The notes under the pieces: generated by a model
What the model saw: only the letters and a program-made list of their open reading frames with translations
The model's database searches: none
Told to the model about the DNA's origin: nothing
Made by a program: the position numbers and the translations under genes
In this document: positions 1 through 5,643 of the stretch, one piece after another
Layout of the letters: each line of letters starts with the position of its first letter
How positions within the stretch are numbered: the first letter of the stretch is position 1
NCBI GenBank assembly: GCA_019307645.1
Contig: JAFDJF010000301.1
Span: 1-6,157 of the forward strand
DNA: 6,157 nt
Source: Deltaproteobacteria bacterium
GTDB taxonomy: Bacteria > Desulfobacterota > DSM-4660 > Desulfatiglandales > Desulfatiglandaceae
Direction: 5' to 3'

Positions 1-318
1 TTCCTGATGCTGGGGGTTTAGTTCGATGGCTTTTTGGTAATATTCCATGGCCATAGACAATTTCCCTGCCTTTTCATGGGCATCGGCTGCCCTTGCAAAA
101 TAACCGGCGTTTTTTGGGTTTAATGCAATGGCTGACTCCCAGTCCACTGCAGATCCGGCATAGTCTTTGTTTGTCCATCTTATTTGTGCCCTGTTGACGT
201 AAAGTGCGGCAGAGGGTTTATCTGCCGATCTGATGGCCAAACCCGCCTCTTGTTCGGACCTGCTTAGCTTTTGTCGGCGAGCGAGCACCTGTGAGAAGAG
301 GAGATGGTAACGGCTGTT
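1..318 (-). pseudogene. Continuation of the TPR protein in a shifted frame, running off the left edge
   Basis: From 318 to 1 the minus strand is open in the frame one base ahead of the upstream TPR frame. It encodes 106 residues beginning NSRYHLLFSQVLARRQKLSR, followed by two textbook TPR units: AALYVNRAQIRWTNKDYAGS with AVDWESAIALNPKN, then AGYFARAADAHEKAGKLSMA with MEYYQKAIELNPQ. No stop occurs before the window edge, so the C-terminus is outside. It overlaps the out-of-frame tail of the upstream part (218-318). The segment may be the broken end of a pseudogene, or a normal 3' part of an intact gene if the frameshift is a sequencing error. A separate gene is unlikely: an ATG exists at 352-354 but the first codons after it are not TPR-like and it has no clear ribosome site. 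Confidence 0.75.
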
Positions 319-1465
319 CCTTCTGGATGGCCAGTTCCATAGCACCCAAATCATTTTCCTGATTGGCTAACCGGGCCAACCAGTAATAGGCCTCTGCCAA
401 AGGCTTTTTCTCGTTCAGATTATTCAGGAGCCGGCGTGCCTCGCTGTACCTTTTCAGATTCATCAAGGCCCTGGCAAGCAGGATATCCGTTTTATCGGAA
501 AGAAGAAACCTGTCCCTTACTTTTTCATAAAATTGAATGAAGCCCTCGGTGTAACCCTTGCTTTGATAGATCCTAAGGAGTCCCTCTAAGTCTTTCTCCC
601 GGGTTTCACTCATATATAGGGCCTTAATAAAACTCTCTCCAGCTTCTTCAAATTGTCGGTTTTCCAGGAAAAGCCGCCCTAAATGGGAATAGTATCCCGA
701 ATGATTAAAAACCGGCTGGTATAATGATGCCTTTTTAAATTGAGATATGGCTCCTTCCCAGTCTTTTTCTTCCGCCAGGAGTGAAGATAGAATGGAGTGG
801 GCGTTTCGGGGGTCAATCCCCTCTTCAGCAGCCTTTTCAATTCCCCTTTTCACCGCTTCCCTGACAGATGGAGACCAGAATTGCTCTTTTCTGAGCCGGT
901 TATATGCAAGGGGGGACATGCGGGCGAGTTCACGGATCACACTTAATAATTCCTTATCCTTATTGTGATAGTAGAGGTACGCAGCAAAGGCATAGTGGTA
1001 GTCTGTAGCATTGGGCCGCAAACGGATGGCGTCTTGAAAGTAGGGGAGTGCATAATGGGGATTGTGGTCATGGTCAGGATACAAAAAGGGGTATAGATGT
1101 TCGAGACGGGTTTCTCCACGGGCAAGGGCGAATGCAGTCTCCGCGTCTATAGGGTTGAGCTCGAATGCCCTGCGATAGGCCTCTTTCGCCTTTGCGGCAT
1201 TGACAAAGGCTTCTTTCACAGATTGTGATTTTCCAAAGCCTTGATACGCTTCCCCAAGCTTTTTCCAAAACGAGGGGTCATCTGCCTGAAAATGGATCGC
1301 CTTTTCAAGATCCCTTATGGCGGGGAGATAGCGGCCTTCCCTGACATTGTTCACTGAGTTTTGATAGTAGACCTGGGCGATCAGACGGAGACAGAGGGGA
1401 TAAAAAGCTGCTGCGAAGAGGAGGAGAATTAAGGCTGTTAGGAGGCTTTTTTTGCTTCTTGACAT
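218..1465 (-). CDS. Membrane-anchored TPR protein, N-terminal part of a frameshifted gene
   Basis: The frame has 415 codons. Residues 1-7 are basic, then one hydrophobic segment (about 8-30) acts as an inner-membrane anchor or uncleaved signal, placing the rest in the periplasm. TPR-type helix pairs follow, clearest at about 36-64 (YLPAIRDLEKAIHFQADDP), 92-106 (EAYRRAFELNP), 136-152 (YFQDAIRLRPN), 235-251 (WEGAISQFKKASLYQP), 267-283 and 356-382. TPRs scaffold protein complexes; a role in organising the EPS synthesis/export assembly is inferred from position. The gene starts 47 bp after the kinase stop, with no purine-rich Shine-Dalgarno before the ATG. The last 33 residues (from Glu383: Pro/Ser/Arg/Gly-rich, ending GGFGHQIGR) do not look like TPR, whereas another frame of the same DNA does. 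The natural protein therefore very likely continues in that frame and this C-terminus is an artefact of a frameshift near 313-325. Confidence 0.8.
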   Translation of the reverse strand: MSRSKKSLLTALILLLFAAAFYPLCLRLIAQVYYQNSVNNVREGRYLPAIRDLEKAIHFQADDPSFWKKLGEAYQGFGKSQSVKEAFVNAAKAKEAYRRAFELNPIDAETAFALARGETRLEHLYPFLYPDHDHNPHYALPYFQDAIRLRPNATDYHYAFAAYLYYHNKDKELLSVIRELARMSPLAYNRLRKEQFWSPSVREAVKRGIEKAAEEGIDPRNAHSILSSLLAEEKDWEGAISQFKKASLYQPVFNHSGYYSHLGRLFLENRQFEEAGESFIKALYMSETREKDLEGLLRIYQSKGYTEGFIQFYEKVRDRFLLSDKTDILLARALMNLKRYSEARRLLNNLNEKKPLAEAYYWLARLANQENDLGAMELAIQKEQPLPSPLLTGARSPTKAKQVRTRGGFGHQIGR

Positions 1466-1512
1466 GGAGACTGGCTGGGTGGAGATAACAAAATTAAGGC
1501 GGGCGATTTATG

Positions 1513-2811
1513 CTATTGGTCTCCCTTACCGTAATAACTTGGATAGTAGTTACTTGAATAATAACGGTCTCTCCTGGTATCCACTGCGTTAAGTACCACC
1601 CCCATTATATTGGCCTGAGTAGCCTTTATCTGTTCAACGGCCTTCCTAACGATCTGCCGGTTTGTCCGACCTGCTTTCACAACAAATAAAACGCCATCCG
1701 TTTGGGGAGCCAGGATCAGGGCATCGCTTGCAGGCATAACCGGCGGTGTGTCGATTATCAAAACATCAAATCGTTTCTCCAACAAGGTGATCAAGGATGA
1801 CATCTGACTGGAGCTCAAGAGTTCTGTCGGGTTCGGAGGGATATAGCCGGTCGGGAGGAAAAAAAGATTATTGGTGGGGGTTTTAATTATGTGGGAAGCG
1901 ATCTTCTTTTCTATAAATGGGAATTCCTCTTCGCCAATAAGGGACTTCCTGTAAAGATCGTTTAAATCTAAAGGCTGAAAGGACGGCCTTTCTATCCTGG
2001 AACCAGCAAATTTTTCAAAGGAGAACTGCCCTTCTTTAAACTGCAGAGCTATTCGCAACCCTTCAATAGTATGCAGGGCAATAAAACCTGCCATGTCATC
2101 CTCTTTGACCAACCCCATGTTGATGAGTACAAATCCCAGTTTCTGGCCGGTATTTCGTGCCTTTATAAGCACATGTTTGGCCTGTTCGGTAGTCAGCACT
2201 TTGCTGTTTACCAGCAGTGTGGCCAACTTCTTCTCCTTGGGTCGGGTGATCCAATTGACATTTTCGGGTACGCCTCGTATGAAAAAGATGTCCACCTTCT
2301 CATTTTTGCTGGTGAGATGTAAGATGCCCGTTCTTTTACTAAGGGAGAGAAGCATGAAAAGATCGCTTAGGCTAAACTCTTTAAGAGAGCCTGACTGGAT
2401 GTCGAATATCAAGGTACGAGTAAGAATGTCTGAGAGCCCTTTTGAAGACTGGGGAGCGAACAGCTCTCTGAGCTTTGGCTTCCTTAAATCAGCTTCTACT
2501 ATCAGCACTGAATTCTCTGCCTGCGCCATGGTATAGGCCAGGTTGACTACTGTCGTGCTTTTTCCCTCTTGCTCAACCGCACTTGTGACCACAAAAGATT
2601 TTAGTTCCTCCTCCATTGAGGAGAATTGAATATTGGTTCGCAGCGTCCGGTAACTCTCGGCAAAATGAGACTGTACAGGAAAGTCCCCGACCCAGTTGGT
2701 CGATCGATCTGAACTTTTTTCATCCCGGGAGTTCTTTTTTCTATTCAATTCTTCACCCTTAAGGTTTCGTGGCCATTTGACTACCGAGTTGAGGAATCGA
2801 TTAAAATTCAT
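1513..2811 (-). CDS. CpsD/CapB-type BY-kinase with an internal DUF4388/PATAN-like module
   Basis: 432 residues; the family is usually about 230-300. After a polar N-terminal tail comes the family motif FAESYRTLRTNIQF (50-63). Walker A is AVEQEGKSTT (78-87, Lys84). Walker A' is VLIVEADLRKP (102-112). GLSDIL (125-130) follows, then about 170 residues foreign to the family, containing a DUF4388-like domain at about 137-270. The kinase fold resumes at NNLFFLPTGYIPPNPTELL (314-332), with Walker B VLIIDTPPV (350-358) and the C-terminal tyrosine cluster RYYSSNYYPSYYG (416-428, six Tyr) that BY-kinases trans-autophosphorylate. It would act on the cytoplasmic face with the GNVR protein, its cycling phosphorylation controlling EPS assembly. 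GGGG lies 7 nt before the ATG, which overlaps the GNVR stop by 4 bp. Oddities are the nested module, Glu106 in place of the usual first Walker A' Asp, and Glu-Gln in place of the common Pro-Gly in Walker A. Confidence 0.92.
   Translation of the reverse strand: MNFNRFLNSVVKWPRNLKGEELNRKKNSRDEKSSDRSTNWVGDFPVQSHFAESYRTLRTNIQFSSMEEELKSFVVTSAVEQEGKSTTVVNLAYTMAQAENSVLIVEADLRKPKLRELFAPQSSKGLSDILTRTLIFDIQSGSLKEFSLSDLFMLLSLSKRTGILHLTSKNEKVDIFFIRGVPENVNWITRPKEKKLATLLVNSKVLTTEQAKHVLIKARNTGQKLGFVLINMGLVKEDDMAGFIALHTIEGLRIALQFKEGQFSFEKFAGSRIERPSFQPLDLNDLYRKSLIGEEEFPFIEKKIASHIIKTPTNNLFFLPTGYIPPNPTELLSSSQMSSLITLLEKRFDVLIIDTPPVMPASDALILAPQTDGVLFVVKAGRTNRQIVRKAVEQIKATQANIMGVVLNAVDTRRDRYYSSNYYPSYYGKGDQ
2002..2403 (-). 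other. DUF4388/PATAN-like module nested in the kinase (residues about 137-270)
   Basis: The segment begins GSLKEFSLSDLFMLLSLSKR and continues TGILHL, then DIFFIRGVPENVNW, the usual DUF4388 progression: a helix with repeated Leu, TG-x-L-x-L strand, and an IYFxxG-like strand. A helical half follows with two tandem segments, KLATLLVNSKVLTTEQAKHV (195-214) and KLGFVLINMGLVKEDDM (224-240), spaced 29 residues apart. It closes with a strand pair ending KEGQFSFEKF, also characteristic. The tandem segments resemble the MshEN/GspE N-terminal repeat (LGxxLVxxG...). DUF4388 is generally seen as a signalling or interaction module, often with receiver domains. The boundaries are estimates by eye. Confidence 0.7.
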
Positions 2812-4376
2812 GGTTTAGCCCCATACGATGCTGCTTTGGCTTTACCGGCTAAAGGGATCATAGACAGGACAGGTAAATCGAGGTATTTTTCTGTATCCTC
2901 ATCGGAATGCAGGGTTCTATCGATATTTTCCAGTAAAAAGCTAAGGCCAACGCCTATCATCAACCCTATAACGACAGCCAAGATAGTATTTCTCATCTTA
3001 TTCGGTGCCATGGGAGCGCTTGGCAAGAATGCCTTTTCCAGAATGCGGATGCTGTCCATAGCAATATTGCTGGTAATATCGATCTCCTTTAGCTTAGACA
3101 GGATGATATCATAGAGCCCCTGATTCATCTCAACGTTTCTCTTTAATATTGAGTACGTTAGCCCACTCTTGTTCATATCCATCGCTTCATTCTTGAGCTC
3201 GGAGATTGTCCTTTGGATTACCTTTTCCTTTCTCGAGAGGAGTTCCCGTTCTGCCCTCAGGTTATCTAACTCTTTCTTTATTTCCTGGTTCAGTTTTGTG
3301 CGGAGAGTAGATATCCTGGTGTTGATTTGGACAATTTTCTGGTGTTTTGGTTTATAAACCTTCTGCAGACGGTGGCGTTCTCCCTCAGCATTAATCAGTT
3401 GATTATAAAGGCTGTCTATTAAATCATTTTTTATAAGTGAACTTAAACGGCGGATATGGCTAATGTTTTTGTCCGACTTCATGACGTTAGATAGTTGTCG
3501 TAGTCTTGCGACCACTTCGAAACGCTTGTTTTTGGCCTGGATATAGGCATCATTAAAGTTGCTTATTTTTTGGGCAATAGTTTTTTCGCTTTCCTCGAGA
3601 GAGATCAAATTCCTTTCTTGCTTGAATTGCTGGAATTCTCTTTCGGCGTTTTCCAGTTTCATCTTGAGCCCGTACAGGTGATCGGTCAACCATTTAAGGG
3701 TATTTTGAGCTGATTTCATCTTACTATCGAGATTGAACTCGATATACGCCTTCGCCAGCCCATTGGCGATATTCTTTGCTTCAACAGGAGAGGGGCTTGT
3801 GGCGATTATTTTCAAAAGGCGGGTATCTTCTATCGGGTGTATATTCAACATCCCCTTAATCTTCTGAGTCAGGATGAAAGACCGGTCTTCCGGCTCAGGA
3901 GGTTTCCGGTTTCCCGATAATTCCCTCTCTTTACCAACCAAACGCAGGATATTTCTCTTTATCTCGGAGAATAGTTCCCATAGAGGGTTCGCCATGCCTT
4001 GATCAATTTTGTCAGACTTTCTGCTCGGTTTGTCCAGCTTTAGATCTTTTATCAGCCGCTCAAGGACCGCAAAGGATGTAATCATTTGAAAGTGAGTATT
4101 GAATGTCATGGATTCTGACAGGTAGGATTCATACTCCATGTTCTGCCCGGTGATGGGGGAACTGGCACGTTCCTTTTCAATAATGAGAATGGCGGATGCG
4201 CGGTACATGGGGATATATTTGGAATTATACCAAATGGATATGCTAAACATGATGGCAACCGAAACGACAATTACCCACCTATGTCTCATAAAAACATAGA
4301 GATAATCCATGAGGTTTATTTTTAGTTCTGTTTCTAAAGGTCTCATTCTATCCGGACGATTGTGTGCTACAACCAT
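2808..4376 (-). CDS. Wzz/GNVR-domain chain-length determinant (polysaccharide co-polymerase)
   Basis: 522 residues, inner-membrane protein with a large periplasmic coiled coil. A Wzz domain begins near 14 (LETELKINLMDYLYVFM). Transmembrane segment 1 is at about 34-50. A long charged helical region spans about 215-400. The GNVR segment is at about 405-434 (YSILKRNVEMNQGLYDIIL). The proline-rich motif LPSAPMAPNK (451-460) leads into transmembrane segment 2 at about 463-482, followed by a cytoplasmic tail with the usual DEDTEKYLDLPVLSMIP. No ATPase is fused; the kinase is the next gene, so this is a split Wzc. It would set polymer length with the Wzy polymerase, dock the OPX protein and activate the kinase from its short cytoplasmic tail. 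The first ATG overlaps the OPX gene by 10 bp and has no good Shine-Dalgarno; Met11 (4344-4346) is an alternative start. The stop overlaps the kinase ATG (ATGA), suggesting translational coupling. Confidence 0.93.
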   Translation of the reverse strand: MVVAHNRPDRMRPLETELKINLMDYLYVFMRHRWVIVVSVAIMFSISIWYNSKYIPMYRASAILIIEKERASSPITGQNMEYESYLSESMTFNTHFQMITSFAVLERLIKDLKLDKPSRKSDKIDQGMANPLWELFSEIKRNILRLVGKERELSGNRKPPEPEDRSFILTQKIKGMLNIHPIEDTRLLKIIATSPSPVEAKNIANGLAKAYIEFNLDSKMKSAQNTLKWLTDHLYGLKMKLENAEREFQQFKQERNLISLEESEKTIAQKISNFNDAYIQAKNKRFEVVARLRQLSNVMKSDKNISHIRRLSSLIKNDLIDSLYNQLINAEGERHRLQKVYKPKHQKIVQINTRISTLRTKLNQEIKKELDNLRAERELLSRKEKVIQRTISELKNEAMDMNKSGLTYSILKRNVEMNQGLYDIILSKLKEIDITSNIAMDSIRILEKAFLPSAPMAPNKMRNTILAVVIGLMIGVGLSFLLENIDRTLHSDEDTEKYLDLPVLSMIPLAGKAKAASYGAKP

Positions 4377-5260
4377 GATTCAGGGACATGTATACGGTCA
4401 CCGGGTTTCAGTTCAAAGTCCTCTCTATTTCCCTTACTCACTTCCTTGAGGTTTATCTTGATGACTTCTGTCTTGTTAGCCGTTTTTCGAATGATTCGTG
4501 TTCGATTCTCAGCAGCAAATGTGCTAAAACCGCCGGCAAGGAGACATGCATTAAGTGCGGTCATTCCAGGCATGTAGTCATAAACGCCCGGACGCTTTAT
4601 TTCACCATCCACATAGATTTTTGATATGCTGACGTCGAGGGACTTCAATAGGGGGATATAGATAAGATCACCGCTTATGAGAACCAGGTTGGCACTCATG
4701 TCCCCTCTTTCCAAAAGCCTTTTTAAATCCACCTTAATTGATTTTTTCGCCAAGTCCTCGGGATTAAGGTTTGCCGAACCCCTTACGATGTAGGCAATGT
4801 TTGCATGATCAGGCAGCAATCCCCCTGCTTTGGCAATCAGGTCGAGCAGTCTTATCTCTGTGGACATTTTATAAAGGCCTGGTTCCTTAACAGCGCCCGA
4901 AATGGAATATTGAAGACTGCGATACTCTTTGACATGGATGTCTACCTGGGGATTGACGAAATAATCCTCAGCCAGTGGTATTCTTAACTTTATTTCAAGT
5001 TCAGAGGGAGTTAATCCTTTGGCCTTAATGGAGCCGATAAACGGAGCGATGATAAAGCCCTGGCTTGAGACAGTCAAGTCTGCCTCATGTTGTTTTTCTC
5101 CGCCCGCACGTATTACAAGGCTGATGACATCATTCGATCCGATTCGATATGTCTTGGGCTGGCCCCAGCACAAGGAGGTAAATGCGGGGGAAAAGATCAG
5201 GAAGAGTAAGAAGAGGATAAACGCAGCACGGATAGGGCCTGCCTTTGGTTTCACCATCAT
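4367..5260 (-). CDS. Wza-like outer-membrane polysaccharide export (OPX) protein, short form
   Basis: 297 residues (296 if the second Met is used, which has better ribosome-site spacing). It has an N-terminal signal peptide (basic residues 4-11, hydrophobic 12-30). A Poly_export domain follows at about 36-112 (starts TYRIGSNDVISL). Two SLBB-type domains come next: about 117-162 (ISGAVKEPGLY at 120-130) and about 215-258 (YVDGEIKRPGVYDY at 216-229). It ends at GDRIHVPESWL. The protein would form the periplasmic channel that carries polymer from the inner-membrane complex toward the outer membrane. E. coli Wza is about 80 residues longer and ends in an amphipathic helix that makes its outer-membrane pore; here nothing follows the last beta-strand, so another protein must supply the pore. 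Cys31 is preceded by TSL, a poor lipobox, so lipidation is doubtful. The 3' end overlaps the GNVR gene by 10 bp. Confidence 0.93.
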   Translation of the reverse strand: MMVKPKAGPIRAAFILFLLFLIFSPAFTSLCWGQPKTYRIGSNDVISLVIRAGGEKQHEADLTVSSQGFIIAPFIGSIKAKGLTPSELEIKLRIPLAEDYFVNPQVDIHVKEYRSLQYSISGAVKEPGLYKMSTEIRLLDLIAKAGGLLPDHANIAYIVRGSANLNPEDLAKKSIKVDLKRLLERGDMSANLVLISGDLIYIPLLKSLDVSISKIYVDGEIKRPGVYDYMPGMTALNACLLAGGFSTFAAENRTRIIRKTANKTEVIKINLKEVSKGNREDFELKPGDRIHVPESWL

Positions 5261-5262
5261 AA

Positions 5263-5266
5263 CCTC
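5263..5266 (-). promoter_or_regulatory. Shine-Dalgarno (GAGG) of the OPX gene
   Basis: On the minus strand the sequence reads GAGGTTATGATG. GAGG is only 2 nt from the first ATG (5258-5260) but 5 nt from the second (5255-5257), so the second Met is the more likely initiator. The site lies within the candidate 5-bp target duplication directly beside the repeat element. I found no convincing -35/-10 pair in the 383-bp gap; an AT-rich TATAGAAT within the element has no good -35 partner. Confidence 0.5.
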
Positions 5267-5425
5267 GAGACCTTTGCAAAACGCCCCCTTTCGAAGTCTG
5301 GGCTTATCTGGCCAATCTCGGCGTCAGGCTCAAATTTCAATCCTCGAAATATTCTATATATTCCTGTGGTTGAAATTTTCGCCTTCCTTGATCTTGACCA
5401 AAATTGAACATTTTTCAAAGGTCTC
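5267..5425. mobile_element. 159-bp MITE-like element with terminal inverted repeats
   Basis: The left end (5267-5281, GAGACCTTTGCAAAA) and right end (5411-5425, TTTTTCAAAGGTCTC) are inverted repeats matching at 14 of 15 positions. The 5-bp sequence ACCTC directly abuts both ends (5262-5266 and 5426-5430), as a target-site duplication would. A second, nested 9-bp perfect inverted repeat sits inside (5332-5340, AAATTTCAA, with 5370-5378). The element is far too short to encode a transposase, so it would depend on an enzyme elsewhere. It ends 6 bp before the first ATG of the OPX gene, and the gene-side ACCTC copy contains that gene's Shine-Dalgarno (GAGG on the minus strand). Its right half is repeated next door at 5427-5558. 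An alternative is a non-mobile repetitive extragenic palindrome. I do not recognise a named family. Confidence 0.6.
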
Positions 5426-5456
5426 ACCTCGTAAATATTCAACATATTCCTGCCTG

Positions 5457-5488
5457 CCCCGTGAAATGCGAAGCCTATTTCTCTGGGG
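5457..5488. repeat. Imperfect hairpin in the repeat region
   Basis: CCCCGTGAAAT (5457-5467) faces ATTTCTCTGGGG (5477-5488) across a 9-nt loop, giving an interrupted stem with strong CCCC/GGGG and GAAAT/ATTTC segments. No T-run follows on either strand, so it is not an intrinsic terminator. It lies in the module that distinguishes the second repeat copy from the first. Confidence 0.4.
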
Positions 5489-5495
5489 TGGTTAA

Positions 5496-5511
5496 TCCCG
5501 CTAAAGCGGGA
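5496..5511. repeat. Perfect short palindromic hairpin TCCCGC-TAAA-GCGGGA
   Basis: A perfect 6-bp G/C-rich stem closes a TAAA loop. On neither strand is it followed by a run of T residues (minus strand continues TTAACCACC, plus strand CTCATG), so an intrinsic terminator is unlikely. As RNA within an operon leader it could act as a stabilising or processing hairpin; that is inference. Confidence 0.45.
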
Positions 5512-5643
5512 CTCATGCGCCTTGATCTTGAACGAAATTGAACGGTTTTCAAAGGTCTTTCCATGCCGGGGGCCTGAATTACCACACACGGTAAGAATGT
5601 GGTGACAATTACGACATATCATCCTACCTGTAACTTAGGGCCC

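Larger units (their letters stand above)
5427..5558. repeat. Partial, rearranged second copy of the repeat element
   Basis: Two blocks match the right half of the neighbouring element in the same orientation. CCTCGTAAATATTCAACATA (from 5427) resembles CCTCGAAATATTCTATATAT (from 5342). The 39-bp block 5520-5558 matches 5386-5424 at 35 of 39 positions and includes the terminal sequence TTTTCAAAGGTCT. Between the blocks, the roughly 20 bp found in the first copy is replaced by about 68 bp carrying two hairpins (5457-5488 and 5496-5511). The left half of the element, including one terminal inverted repeat, is missing. The simplest reading is an older relic, rearranged internally, next to or beneath a newer insertion. 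Confidence 0.6.

Noticed and set aside
1466..1512. Separate promoter for the TPR gene in the 47-bp gap after the kinase.
   Set aside because: No -35/-10 pair or clear ribosome site is visible, and the gap is short enough for read-through from the kinase gene.
2093..2536. 147-codon plus-strand open frame.
   Set aside because: It is antisense to the kinase and its nested module, both of which are recognisable; it is Ser/Leu/Phe-rich as expected of a complementary-strand shadow.
5496..5511. Intrinsic terminator between the barrel and OPX genes.
   Set aside because: The stem is strong but no T-run follows it on either strand.
5577..5616. Possible hairpin or operator ACCACA...TGTGGT (about 5580-5602) after the barrel gene.
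   Set aside because: The stem is only 6 bp with an 11-nt loop, there is no T-run, and no known operator matches; too weak to annotate.
5257..5622. 121-codon minus-strand open frame across the intergenic repeats, ending in an ATGA overlap with the OPX start.
   Set aside because: It is translated from the repeat element and its partial copy. The two 39-bp repeats are read in different frames (TFENRSISFK versus LKNVQFWSRS), so the repeats do not preserve codons. The product has no recognisable fold, and the AGGTAGG before its ATG abuts it with no spacing. The ATGA junction is probably chance.
5261..5643. CRISPR array suggested by direct repeats.
   Set aside because: There are only two diverged 39-bp copies, 134 bp apart, inside a larger inverted-repeat element; there is no regular repeat-spacer spacing and no cas gene.
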